Counted from the stretch's first letter, positions 35,001 to 50,000 are shown. The stretch: DNA of 64,000 nucleotides from Cladopsammia gracilis (GCA_022457155.1 JAJGOT010000476.1:245001-309000), one strand, 5' to 3'. Notes: generated by a model from the letters alone, not told the origin. Numbers and translations are program-made.

Positions 35001-38000
35001 AAATTTCAAGATGCCGCGAAGCTGTCCAAATTTGCCACCGATTTGACTTCTACTCAGAAGCTCTTGAAGTCACTACGAATCGTTGATCTTGAAATGAGCA
35101 GAAAAGAAGCAAGATTTCACAGAGAAAATAGCCTGAAAATTTGCCGTATGGAATTAATTCCAAGACGTACAATAAAATCTAAGAACAACACTGTCAAAAA
35201 ACAGCCAAGAACTGAGCTGCAAGTCACGTATCCAACCCTTAAACTCTCGTCCACTGATAAAAACGCAATTTTTTCTTCGTCGCCGTCGCCATGTTGGAGT
35301 ATGGAGTCCTTAGATTCGATTGTAGGTGGATCCGTTACTCTAACTCAGCCTCCCCCGGATATACTTTCTTCTTGTTCACCTTCAGAGATTGAATTCACAC
35401 CACCTTCAACGCCATAAGGTCTCAGTCGCAAACAATGTATGGGGATCCAATTAAATCAAGGCCGAAGTTAGACAGTGCATGTTTGTCGGTGAGTCGCGTT
35501 AAACTGTTATTCAAGTCCTAGAGAGGTCGCTTTTTCATTAATTGGACATCATTTCGACTAAAATGTAAATATGCCAAGGACGAAAAGTATACTAAATTTT
35601 GCTTGTGTTTTTCTAGCTGGTTTAAAGCGATTTCAGCGCATTTTCTTGAATTAAATCATATTCAATGAGACTGAAAACCTTGTGACTAACATTGGTGAAT
35701 GTGTTTTAGAGATGAAACACCGAACTATTAACAGTACTTCCGTTTGGCTTTAATCTGAATCTTAGTTAGCATCAAAGGAGTTTATTTGACTCTATTGAAA
35801 GACTGTTCTTTTGCGTTATTCGATGCAGCTTTCAGATACGATAACTAAGGATTCATTTACATGCGAGGCTCAAACACTACAACACTTTGTCAAAGATGGA
35901 ATCAAATGCTCTGTGGAAGCTGATAAAAGAACTGGTAGTCTGAGCGTGTCAGATCACAAATAAGGACAACGATTCGTTGTGATTTTTGCCGTTTTAACAT
36001 GAATGTTCAAAAGCAATTTTTTGTCGATTAAAAAATAACCCATTCTGTGTTGCTTTATAATATGCAAATCAGTGCACAAAGTTTAGCACGCAGCTGCGTA
36101 ACGTGAAGATAAAATCCATGTAAAAATGAAGCAAATCACTAAGAACACTGGACTGTTTTATTTACTCCTGGATACATTAAAATTTTTCATCAAACAATCG
36201 GTGGTAAATTTAGCCCGCACTAAATTTTACACGGCTTACGATTAACATGAACAAACGCTATTTGGTTACACTGTCCATAGACGTCATGGACATAGTAACT
36301 TCTAAAACACTGATGCTTCTGTTAGAGATTATAACAGACAAGTCTTTGATTGTCTTACTACTAAAGGACGCAAACAGGATACAAAAATTTATATAATCAA
36401 ATAAGAAAAGTCCTTTTTTGTGGAAAATGTCTCATCAACATTCATCGACATACTGATATTAAAGCTCAATAAATGCCCGCGTCGGTAGGACCGCCAAAGG
36501 CCTAACCGTTCAGGCACTGATCAAGGTGTCAATACCAATGTTTATTTTCTACAAACACAGAAAACGGACATAAGCAGAGTATTTCCATTTGCAGTTCTCA
36601 TGAATAATTTCATCCCTTTATTCATCATCGTATTTCTAAATTGACGAGCAATGGAAGTTATGTAACAACATTTAAAAAAAAATTGAGGAGCCGTTACAAT
36701 ATTTTCTTTCAGTATAGCCCTGGCCCTGAGGAAGACTAATACAATTAGTCGAAATATTGGCCATTAATAAATCTGCCCTTTGTCATAGTGCCAGCCTTGC
36801 ATTCAGTTTTGTATTTTACCATTTAAAAACAAATAGGCACCAGTGAGACAAATATATATTTTTCAGGTTTTCGGATTTTAAAATTGCTTTTTAGTGAATA
36901 GACAGTACCAGTACTATAAAATACAAGACTCCGTTTTATTTTTCGCTGCTTGAGATACTCAACATTCAATCCGTCTTTATCCTCTTTGTTCTTTTTGACA
37001 AAAAAACAAAAGCAGCTGATTTACTATTTCATTAGATCTTTTGTCGTCCGGATGCTTTTCTTTAATGACCTCTGATATTTCGGATTTTTATAACCTTTCT
37101 GTATTTCATCCATAAAAGGGATCAGCTTATAATTTACGCAAACATAAAATGCAGCTCCACAAAAGTGAAAAAGCCAGTGTACCTATATGGTCATCAACTC
37201 TAGGTTGCGTAGAAAGACGAAACTGAGCGAAGGGTTATATGAATAAATAAAATGACTATTATCACACAGTCCCGGTCACCAAGTATTAACAAGAAAGTCA
37301 TGTGATGTGCATGCGCAATGTCATGTTTTCACTTTGTAGCCTGTATTCAAGGGCGCACAACGGAAAAAATTAAGTAGCAACTTTTCTTACATTGTTTTGG
37401 GGACATCTGAGAATACTAAGAATCGGAAGTTTGATCTATTCCGACATCTTTAGCAATGATAAAGGGGGGAGCGGTATCTTTTTTGTACTCGAGACGGAAT
37501 CTTATTAAAACCACTTAACGAGTTAATGTTTCCTCTCGAAAAATCCTAGCTGACATATTTATCTTCCGAAAACAAATGGCATATTTAAATGATTTATTCA
37601 TGTTACGAAAGATGGGGGTATCATTTCACAAAAAACTCTCGTTTCTTAATTAGAATTAAACCAGAATATCTGGGGTGATTTGGCAGTTACAACGAAACGA
37701 TCCGTCGGATGCTCTTGACAAACTGTAGTTGTTGAATAAATTGAAATATCTCCATATATGAAAGCGAATTATTTCAGTACCCCTTTTAGTTCATCTACGC
37801 TAATGCTGCTATAAGCCCGGGCTTATACAACGTAGTAAGGGATTTGGGGTGGGCTTATAAACGTAGCAGGAATCGGGGGGGGGACTTCCTACAGCATCAG
37901 TCAAGGTATTTGATGAGAAATGCTGTACATTAGGCTTGTAGTACCTTTTGTTCCGTTTTTGCAGTAAAACGTTGAACAGATTCTTAAAATACTCAATTGT

Positions 38001-41000
38001 TAACCTCTGATGCCATTGTAGGAAGTTGCTCCAATCAAACGTTTTGTTCCGTATAATATTTGCATTGTAATTTCTATTTTGAAGTAACATGTTCATGTTA
38101 AGGATATATTTGTCTTATGGAGGACAATTTAATTTAACTGAAGACCAGTTTATATGAGACATGAGAACCAACTTAAACAGCGGCAGATCTGTGCCCTTAA
38201 TGTGAACTTCAGAAGAAAGCGATGTAAGGCTTGTAATGTTTGGTAAATATCAAGAACAAAATAAACCTTTGAGGTTGGTGTCATAAGATGTAGCCATTCA
38301 AATGAAAGCTAATAAACAGTATTGTCCTACGGCGTGCTTCTATTTTCAAGTGGAAGCTCACGTGTTTTGGGAGATTAACTTACTTGAGCCATTCGTTGTG
38401 CGCCGTCCAACCATTAATTGCTACAACTTTCTTTAGATTCTTCTCTGTTTCGTCAGAACTAAGCCATAATTCTCCAGTTGTATCGGCAGCCAGGAAAAAC
38501 CTTAAAGGAAGCAAATAAAAGAAACGCATCTCAAATAAGAGCACACCCAAGCAAGAATAATCAAGGGTTGCGCATGCCCGTCAACTCCAGTTTCGTTGCT
38601 CTAGTACGAATGCTAGAAAAATGCAATTGCTAGGTTCTTTAAAAACATGCAATCTTCATAATCTTGTTTAATTTAATAAATGCCGGTGTGGTTTTATTGT
38701 TTACTTACCTGTACAGTCCAGTTTCTGGAGCCTTGAAGAAGCCTCGTATCCTTGAACCATAATTGTCATCGACATTGTGAGGTGCATCAAACTTGTCCAA
38801 CACCTCAATACTCGAGGGATTATTTGGAAAGTTGGGATTGGAAGTGAGATCCATAATTCTATAGCCAGGGATATCTTGCCATATTTCACGGATCATACCG
38901 GCAAACGGATCACCTAAAAAACATACTAAGTTAGTCGCCATTTTGTTACTGCGGTTGTCTCATATTTTGGTTAATTTTATACAAAGATTTTTTTTCATTT
39001 TGGCCTAAAACGTCTCGGCTCAGCTGAAACCATTAAAACTTGAGCTTGTCTTATGTACATCGCTTAGCTATGGACTAGAATTACAGAAAAATTACAGAAT
39101 AATTACAAAACAATTACAATCGGCTTTGTCTGTATGTGCATTTAAATAAAGTTTTACTCGCATTTAATTCCAATATAACATTTACGCTACTTACAATGCA
39201 ATGCTTACACTACTTACAATACGATACTCTACTTATATACAATATGTCGTACAATACAATACTCACACTACTTATAATGCAGTACTTACACTGCTTACAA
39301 TACGACACTCTAGTTACATTACTTATATATCGTCAGCTTAAACATTTTAAAGGACCAGTTGTAGTGTTCCATTCGTCTTTTCTTTTAAAGCTCATTAAAA
39401 AAACTTGAAATATTTAACGATTTGAAAGATTTAACGATATGAAGAGATTTGAAAGATTTAACCATTTGAAGAGTTTTTTTTTCAAAAAAAGAAAGATTAT
39501 CATAATCTTACCTAAAACAATACCTTATTCGTGCTTATTTTCGCGGAACTTAATTTTCGCGATTTTCGCGATTTTAAATTAAAATTAAAGACCCACGAAA
39601 AAAAGGTTTTCACGAAAATGAAAGAAATTTAGTTCCTTTTACCATATTTTTTGCCAAATCACGAAATTTAAGTCCCGCGTAATATGCCTGTTCCATTTTC
39701 GCGAAATTATGTTACCGCGAAAATTAGTACGAATAAGGCAACCTTTTATATATCTGTTTGTCTGGTGTATCAAAAAACATGGAGTTTGTCTGGTCTAATT
39801 CCTATTTTCACATTATGGATGTACTTGTTTCTGTTGTTTGAATTTTATTTCATTTCAAACTGAATTGCTTTTCGCCAAAAAGGTTTGCTTTATTTTGTTT
39901 TTCAAATAATGTTCAAGATCCCATGTCACACAATGAGTGATGGAAAGTTGTTTATCTGTGCCCTTCTAAAAGCAAAGAGCACTGGAAGTTGCTATTTGCG
40001 GATAGTGCGGCCTTTTACACCGAAGGCAATAAGTTGATCTTGCTCATGCTCATGCCTGTAGGGAATTCGGGCTCACAATTAATATCAAAATGACTAAAGT
40101 CATCCGGGCGTTCACTGTCTAATTGATGCTGCTCGTAGACACTCAAGTCTCAAATCGTACCCTCAAGTTGTCGAGTCTAAGCAATTCAGAAAATTTATGA
40201 TCGAGACAGTATGAATTTGAGACAGAAGGATGCAAGTACCTTCTGTTTCAAGAGAGAGTAGCCACAATAATTATTCTTACCTGGCATCCTCCATTGCAGT
40301 ATTTCTTTAGTAATAGGTCTCATGAAGCGACTGCTAGGTAGGCGTACTCCAGCCGAGAGTGAGTCAGTTGACTCTGCGCCTTTCTGTAATCCAATTATGT
40401 AGTAATATTTACCAGCCTCTAAACTCACAGACTTGGAGCTCTGGCCAGCATATCTAAAGAAAACACAGATAATTGAAAAACGAACATGAGTAGCCAAACA
40501 GATTCCTTAAAGCGCGGTGTACAAAGTATCCGTTGTTAGTTTATTTTCTCATGTACAAACGTGTGCATACGCGGTGGTGTATTTTTAAGCGCCTTGGACT
40601 TTGGACCTGAAGGTTGATAGTTCGAGGCCTGGTCTCTGCCGTCGGTTGTTTCCTTAGACAAGAAACTTGGATACTGTAGATATAATCCTGGGGGTATTCC
40701 TGCTAGCATCCAATCCAGAGGGGAGAAGCAATACGTCTGGTTGGATACTGTAGACATAATCCTGGGGGTATTCATGCTAGCATACGATCCAGAGGGGAGA
40801 AGCAATACGTCTGGTTGGATACTGTAGACATAATCCTGGGGGTATTCCTGCTAGCATCCGATCCAGAGGGGAAAAGCAATACGTCTGGTTGGATACTGTA
40901 GACATAATCCTGGGGGTATTCCTGCTAGCATCCGATCCAGAGGGGAAAAGCAATACGTCTGGTTGGATACTGTAGACATAATCCTGGGGGTATTCCTGCT

Positions 41001-44000
41001 AGCATCCGATCCAGAGGGGAAAAGCAATACGTCTGGTTGGATACTGTAGACATAATCCTGGGGGTATTCCTGCTAGCATCCGATCCAGAGGGGAGAAGCA
41101 ATACGTCTGGTTGTTTCTTAAAAATCCCCATGTTACTTAACGAACATGAAGACTGTTTTACCATAAATGTTAGCAAATTAAACTGCTATTTAAAGAACAA
41201 AACAAAAGCGACAACTTGATTTTATTTGAGCGAAATTCTTGTTCTAAAGCCTTGAATCTTTTGACAGAATCTTACAACAACGGAACTTTCTTGTCTTGAA
41301 GTAACGTTTAACAGAAAAAGGGTTGATGTACATACTTGTTCCACTGGTTATGACCAGTTGGCTCATCCAGGGAAACCAGTTTAGTCAGGTTTTGCTGGCT
41401 CTCTGTGCTGCTCATCCACAGTTCTCCACTCTGTGACCCAGACATATAAAAAGTGTAGTTACCAGTCTCCGGAGCCACGAAGTATCCTTTCACCCTACTA
41501 CCGTAGTCTTTGTCAATGTCAAAGGGAGAGTCAAAGTTTTCAATGATCTCGATAAGTGAGGGGTCGTTGGGATAGTAGGGATCGTCTTTGAGTTGGCTGA
41601 TTGATTTTCCGGGAAGCTCTTTCCACACTTCGCGGATAAGGCCTGGGTATGGCATCTCTGTTGAAAGAAAAACAAATAAAACAGATGTCTAACTCCAATC
41701 TTAAAAAAAGTTATGTTACCTAGATCAACTCATATCAAGCCAATAAATTAAACAATTTTAATTTTGAATTAAGCATTCAGTCTTACTTTTACGTGCAATC
41801 AATTATTGCTATATACTTACTCTTTCCACTGAATACTTTCTCCACATCTTTCTTTTCGAGGAACCTTGGGAAGACTGCCAAAGAGCCAATGGAGAATTCT
41901 GCAGGAGAATAGTCGGGTCCGACATTTTTACGACCAACAACAAAATCTGTACTCTCGGCAACCACGTCACGTGGTACACTCTTAGGAGTTTTTGTCCAGC
42001 CTCGGAACTGACTGTCTGTGTAGAGCCATAGTCCGTCAGACAGACTCCAGCTCAGAACAACACGCTGCCATCTGAATACGAATAAAAATATGAGTTAAGC
42101 TTACACTCAAGGATTTTGTCCGTGTCGCACATAAAACCTTGTAAGCGCTCAGTTTAAATACAAAGTACACAAACCTATAAATCAATTTAAAGGTTATAAA
42201 ATGGAAAAACATAAAATTATAATTTCGTTGACAGAGTGAAAAATAGACACGATACGGCGCGCAAAATATACGATATTTTTAAACGCGAATTACCCGCGCT
42301 ACCATTTCGCGCTACGGAACCACCGATAGTTACATGATATTTTAATGTCTGCTTAAAAGCAGACTGATTGGCCTCCTAAACAGTGGGGGGATTTTTCGCT
42401 TTAATTTTGTTTTGCGCGTAAAGCAATATGCTTGACTGGGGTTTTTAAATTTAAATACAAAACAATTCATTGCCATAAAACAACAAAAATGTTTTTTAAG
42501 CCTCTCACTATCTGACTCGAAGCAAATCACAAACTGTGACTGAGGAATAGGGATAATGTAGCAGTGATAGCGCTCGCCTCCCACCATTGTGGCTTGAACT
42601 CGGCATCATAACTGGGTTTAGTTTGTTGTCAGTTCTCTTTGCTCCGTGGGTTATCCTGTTCTCCGGTTTTTCCTCCTTACTCATAAACCAAAATTTAAAT
42701 TTAAATTCTAAATCCGAGAGTCACAAGTTTATCATCCGTATGACTTATAGTTTTGCCATTAAAATTTGAGATCCTCGCATTGTGTTATCAACTTAAGTGG
42801 TTGAAAAAGAAACTTGAAAAAAAATGCAGGCTTGAACGAGATGTGACAATTGTAACAATTGACCATCTATCCATCTGGCTTGGTAGCTTAGTGGATAGAG
42901 CATTGCATCGGTATCGCAAGGTCATGGGTTCGAATCCCGTTCAAGTCTGAATTTTTTCAGGTTGATTTTCATAGCACACTGCGAGGATCACAAATTTCAC
43001 TCATGTTTATCCGCAGTTCACATATATGATTTTCATATAGATGTATTCACATTGTTAGTTTTACCATCTTTAAACAAAGTTGATTTATTCAAGTGCAAGT
43101 TGTTGACCAGAAGCTGTTTCGGTTTCTCGATATTTTGTAATATAAAAATTGTTATTTCCCTGCCTAAATCTTGGCTTCCTTTGAGAGTGAAAACGTTAAT
43201 AGTAGCATTAAACATAAACAGCCGCTACTATACCTTAAAGTACGATTTGGGAATGTATTTAGCTACCTGACAGTAAAAATGGAAGTTCTGACTGTCCAAG
43301 TCAGAGTGTCCTCATCAGTACTCATGGCAACACTGAAGTACAAGTTGTTGTTCAATAGATATGCAGACAGGCCTTTTGTGCCTTTCTGGTGGCCGCCGGA
43401 GTCCAGAATATAATGAGGTTCTTTATAACTTCTCACAACCTAGAACGTATACGGATGCAAATACGTATAAATTCGGAAGATATAACAAAATAAGAATGTA
43501 AGTTGAGGTATAAAAGTCTTTTGCAGTCTGGAGTATATTGGGTCGCCGTAATACGTTGATAGTCAAAGGAAAGTCTTGCAATATCAGCTTATTTTCCTTA
43601 TCTTGAGCTCATGGGTACCCATTTATACAATCATACACCTGGACGGAGTGGGAAAAGGCTATTCTCTAAGCGAACAGCACGAGGGCTGTGACTAAGGCTT
43701 CTGATTTCGAATCGGACACCGCAAGCCTAACGAATCTTCTCGCCTCCATCTTAACCTATTGACTTATAGAGACGGAAACTATGAAAATAGAAAGGATTAG
43801 TTTTCAATGGAAAGAGTGGAATATTCAAGCGTGTTTTTCTGTTTCAAATTCACTTGAAAAGGAATAGTACATGCACTCAATATCCTACATTATTATTTTA
43901 AACCCTTAAATTATGTTATTATGGAAAGTAATATAATAAATAAATAAATAAATAAATAAATAAACTAAAAAGAACTGTTATAGCAAACAACTATTACGAA

Positions 44001-47000
44001 TCTAGATGTACATGAACGTGATTGCAACTTACCCTGTTAAACTTGAGCTTGCAGCTCAAACTGAGTCCATTAGGACACTTGGAAGGATCATGGAGACACT
44101 TTTCATCAAAGTTTCCAACTTTAAGGTAGGACTCCTTGCCATCCAGATGTACACCTCCATCCACTGCCCTCACTGGTCCTAGTACCTCGATATCTGGGCT
44201 GCCGGTTATCTTCTGATCTTGAAGCTTAGGTAAAAGCCACATGTAACGCGGAACAACTATGGACATAAAAAAAACCATATAAATGAAGTCAAACTTAGGT
44301 TGAGTATGAGTCTGCTGATAAAACTCTCAGGTCTAACTACGCATCTATTCATATAAAGAATATAAATGTAATAATAGTCATGTAATACGCGCTTGATCAT
44401 TTCATGGAAAGCGCGCAATATAAGAATTAAATTATTATTATTATTATTATTATTATTATTGTTATTATGAATATTTTTAGCATTTTAGTAGGTTAATAAT
44501 TGTAAACGTGAAATTTAAAAAAATGTATATATAGAAATGTGATTCTTTTTAACTTTCATTTGTTTTCAGTTATCAATTTATAGTTATTGTAAAGTATTAT
44601 TGCTATTTTTAAAAAAAGTATTGTTATTATTATAAATGAAAGTTGACGTGTGCGTGTGGAGTCCACTTGAAAAGGAAAGTCAATTAGGAGTTTCTGTGTT
44701 TTGGAGGAGAAACCAAGTTAAATCCTCAGAGCTGAGGCAATTCATCGGTTTTCTAGGTCCATTGTTAGTCTCTGCTTTTTTCTGCATAACACTGTTTATC
44801 GTTTGGCCAAAATCCGATACTAACGTTTCTGTAAAGACATTACATACACTAAAGATTATAATGATACATTTGACTCTGGTCATCCCGAACACTATAAGGA
44901 AACAAGACGTTGAACGGTTAGAGATAACGGGGTCTACTGCGTTCACCACCTGCATTGAACACTACACTCACCAGTGTTATCGAAAGTGAATACATAAGGA
45001 ACGTCCTCTGGTGCAAGGAAACGGGTGAATGCGTACAAAGAGCTTATGTACATTCTGTGGAATAAGAATATACACTTATTTTTAATTCTTAAAAATGCAC
45101 AATTATACCTTAGTAACGATAACTTTTCGTTTTTTATGTTTATTAGTTAAAATGTAATAGAATGCTGTCATCATCATCATCGTCGTCATCATCATCATCG
45201 TCGTCATCATCATCATTATCAGCCTTGCCATTCGATTTGATAAAGTTACGAGTTATTCTTTTGAAAGCTAAGCTTTACACGCTATCACGTATAAATAACA
45301 GTCATTGTAGTGTACCGTAGACAAAAACAGTAAAAGCTTTCAGAGACAAGTGGCATTCAGATGCTCCATTGAACTTAAGAGGACCAGTAAACTGTCCTTA
45401 TCGGGATCTAATGTTTACCAGGGATGTCAAAATCGCTTAGAGGCATATACAACTTAAAACTGTCACTATCTCTCTACTACGAACATGGCTCACACCTTGT
45501 GTACTTGAAGGGTGGGTTTCCACTCTTTCTACCAATAGTAAGCCGTGCCTGTTTGTTGGGCACCAGGCTTGTTACTGTTCCTTCCTTTTGTGAGTCTCTG
45601 AATGCTCCATTGACATACAGCATCAACCCCTCCTCTTTCTTCCACGTCATCGCAATATCCTGCCATTCATTGGTCACGAGTTCCGTGGAAAGTTGCCATT
45701 CTTTTGTTGACGTCACAACCTGCATAACGGGTTACTTTCTGGATTAAATTCCAGTTCACAATTGAAAGTCCTTATAGGTGGTTATAAATGCTTGTTAAGT
45801 CCTGTTTTCAATTGTTTTCTTCGCAGATATTTTAAAGCTATTATAAAATTAAAACGCTGCCCTATTTTGTGCAAGATGAGTCATTTTTCATCACTATTTA
45901 GTAATTACTACTTCTTTCCATCGCATTCCACAAAAAAATCTGATTTGGTGTTACCTTGTAAAACAGGGAACCATTTTGAATGAAAATTGATACACCGCGC
46001 GAGTTGCCGCTGGAGTCCAAAATGTATCGTTTGTCTTTGTAGGACAAAGCATCGTCGTCAAAATTAAGCTGCAAAACAAAAATATACTTATAAATATAAT
46101 ATACTTTACTATTATGAATATAATATACTATACTTTACCTCTACGATCCATTAGGAAAAGAATGTACTTCTTATTGCCATTTATAGCTGAGTAACGAAAA
46201 ATACGAACAAGAACTCCCGCATTGTCTTGTATCAATTCACTATCAACAATGCAAAAGTTAAAAACTGAAAAAGTAATAAACCCTATTGAATGAAATATTG
46301 ACATAGTAAGGTACAGCTAAATAGTTTTTATTTGGATGGTTGCTCTTAAAAGTGTCATCCACATACCCATAACTTAGAACCGCCTTGTGCAGCAAAATAT
46401 ATGGTGCCATAGGAACGTAATGCTCAAAACGTTCATTAAAATGGCCACACTTGTACCTCTGGGTAATGAAAGGGGATCAATGCAAGTGCAAAACCATTAC
46501 GTTGTTTCACAAGCAAAAAGCAGCAAAAAGTACGGAGTGTTACCTGTAACGCGAAAGAGAATCCCTTGATACAGAGGTCGGGATCCCCCAGGCACTGTCC
46601 ATAGAAATCTCCCGCGTCCAGCCATGCGTCAATTCCATTCAGTTGAAGACCGCCGTCGACTGACTTAACCTTACCGTGTGCGGCAATTGGGTTGGAACCG
46701 TGAATGCGACTATTGGATATCTTTTGTACCGTCCACAAATATTGAGGAGTCACTAACAAGATAAAATAATATGGCTTGATCATTTCTTTTCTCAAAATGA
46801 TTGCCAACAAAGCCTGACAGAATGTTCGAATACATAAGTTTTGTATTTTCCCTAACCTGAATGCCTTCCAAATATCGTTACGCTAGTATCTATGTCAGGA
46901 TTCAGCAATGACTTGTTAGAAACAAATTTCTCAACCTCATGAGTCAAAGTTGCGTCTACAAATAAACAAATAACACAAATAAAGAACATAAGATAGGCAA

Positions 47001-50000
47001 CCAATTAAAACAAAAAATGAATGTCATGAATTATAGAATGTTCTTAAACCCGAAAACAACACAAAGCACTACTTTACACTGGCCGGAGTGTTCATGGATA
47101 CACACAGCTTATTACTACTTTACACTGGCCGGAGCCTTCATGGATACGCACAGCTTATTACTACTTTACACTGGCCGGAGCCTTCATGGATACGCACAGC
47201 TTATTACTAATTTACACTGGCCGGAGCCTTCATGGATACACACAGCTTATTACTACTTTACACTGCCCGGAGCCTTCATGGATACGCACAGCTTATTACT
47301 ACTTTACACTGGCCGGAGCGTTCATAGATACGCACAGCTTATTACTACTTTACACTGGCCGGAGCCTTCATGGATACACACAGCTTATTACTACTTTACA
47401 CTGGCCGGAGCCTTCATGGATACGCACAGCTTATTACTACTTTACACTGGCCGGAGCCTTCATGGATACGCACAGCTTATTACTACTTTACACTGGCCGG
47501 AGGATTCATAGATACGCACAGCTTATTACTACTTTACACTGGCCGGAGCCTTCATGGATACGCACAGCTTATTACTACTTTACACTGGCCGGAGCCTTCA
47601 TGGATACACACAGCTTATTACTACTTTACACTGGCCGGAGCCTTCATGGATACGCACAGCTTATTACTACTTTACACTGGCCGGAGCCTTCATGGATACA
47701 CACAGCTTATTACTACTTTACACTGGCCGGAGCGTTCATAGATACGCACAGCTTATTACTACTTTACACTGGCCAGAGCCTTCATGGATACGCACAGCTT
47801 ATTACTACTTTACACTGGCCAAAGCCTTCATGGATACACACAGCTTATTACTACTTTACACTGGCCGGAGCCTTCATGGATACACGCAGCTTATTACTAC
47901 TTTACACTGCCCGGAGCCTTCATGGATACGCACAGCTTATTACTACTTTACACTGGCCGGAGCCTTCATGGATACGCACAGCTTATTACTACTTTACACT
48001 GGCCGGAGCCTTCATGGATACACACAGCTTATTACTACTTTACACTGGCCGGAGCCTTCATAGATACGCACAGCTTATTACTACTTTACACTGGCCGGAG
48101 CCTTCATGGATACGCACAGCTTATTACTACTTTACACTGGCCAAAGCCTTAATGGATACACACAGCTTATTACTACTTTACACTGGCCGGAGCCTTCATG
48201 GATACACACAGCTTATTACTACTTTACACTGCCCGGAGCCTTCATGGATACGCACAGCTTATTACTACTTTACACTGGCCGGAGCCTTCATGGATACACA
48301 CAGCTTATTACTACTTTACACTGGCCGGAGCGTTCATGGATACGCACAGCTTATTACTCGTTCTGCTTACCATTTAGTGGATGATGTGGACCGCTGGGAC
48401 CTAAAAAAGAAAACAAAGGCAGCGATTATTGAATGTTAGAAAATGATAATTCATAACATTATGATTGGAAAAATATGGATAGTCATTTTTTTGTTAGTCT
48501 AGTTAGTTAGTTATATTTTGTTTTGCTATTCCGCTGCCCCGCACCAACTTCAGCATCGACTATAGTGGCAAACTGTCAAACTACGGCAAACACAAACTCT
48601 CACAAGCTTCAAATCCGGCTGCAGTGGTTTCTCAGATCATTCTGGATAATTATATTACACGGCATTCATGGAAATCAGACATATTACTGTAATATATCAA
48701 ACACGAGGAACAGTGTTTCATCAGATATCCCAATGCCGCGAAGTTGGCTGAAAAACGAGGCGTAGCCAAGTCTTTTTTAACCCACTTCAAGGTGTTTGGA
48801 TACCTGATGAAACACTCTTTCGAGTGTTTGATATAGCTTCTCAAACTGATCGTTAAATGCGGAGAAAACGAAGGAATAAAATCGCCAAAATCTATGCAAA
48901 TTAAAACCGGGTATCAAAACCTCCTTTAAGCCTGCCGCACACTTGAGGAAAGTGCTGAGCAAAATCCCTCGCGAGGCAGTTAGCTCAGCTGTTTCCTCAT
49001 GTGTGCGCTGGAGTTTTTGTGAGTTTTTCTCCACGCGAGGTCGTGAGGCCAATATCTTCACCTTCCAGACTTGATATATTTCGGCATTTTAGAGAATATT
49101 TATTACAATTCTAAAATCATTACCAAATGTAATCATTTTTCTTTGCATGTTGACATTACATGAAACTGAAGAAACGGTGAATCGGGACAAGCACAAAAAA
49201 AAACAACAGCAAAGAGGCATGTTTACTTTGGTTTTGGTTTTACCACACTCAATTGAAAATTGCTCTAATCGCGGTTTAAAAAAATTAGGCCCTTGTAAAA
49301 ACAAATCTAACTACAAAATTTATATATTATTACTACGAGGACTAATAATTAAATCAATAAATATGATAATCGCGTTCGACGAAGGATCGTCTCAGGTGTC
49401 AGGCGGAATAAATAGAGCTTTCTCTGTTTCACTGTTTCGACATCAATTTAACCGCCCCGCAGATTATTCAGGGGCTTTTTGTCGGTCGGGCGCTGGTATA
49501 TTTCAAATTTGCGTATTAAAGAGCGTAACGAGAACTGGCGAATTTTAATTTGTTTTTTTAATTCATTTTTCATTTTATTTATTTTGCCATTAACCACATT
49601 AAAATTAGAATTACTCTGACCAATCACAGCAGTCGTAAACAATCCAATGAACCAATCAGAGCTCGAAGCAGTTACATGTCGGCGGCGCCAAGCGCGGGAA
49701 AACACGTGCGAGCAAGTCACGGTTTTGGTTTTACTTCTGATTGGTCGAGAAAGTGGCGCGAGATTTTTTAGCCAATCACAAAGCGTAGCAATGAAAAACC
49801 AAAGCAATTGTGTCATTACTTTTCACACTCAATTGAAAACTGCTCTAAACAGAATTACTAATTACTTAGTGCACTTACTTGGTTTCTTACAAATGAAGCT
49901 AAACTGGCTCTGACACGGTTCATCGTGCCATTTTCCAGTGCTTGTCAATATTGCGCATGACACGCCGCCATTGTTGGGTGACTTGTCGTCCCAGTTGGTA

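Noticed and set aside
44636..44989. 117-codon plus-strand frame
   Set aside because: Located in an intron and partly antisense to exon 44972-45054; no domain or splice support.
47186..48439. 417-codon plus-strand open frame
   Set aside because: It consists of the 46-bp minisatellite read through all three frames; no non-repeat coding sequence or splice support, and it lies in an intron of the minus-strand gene.
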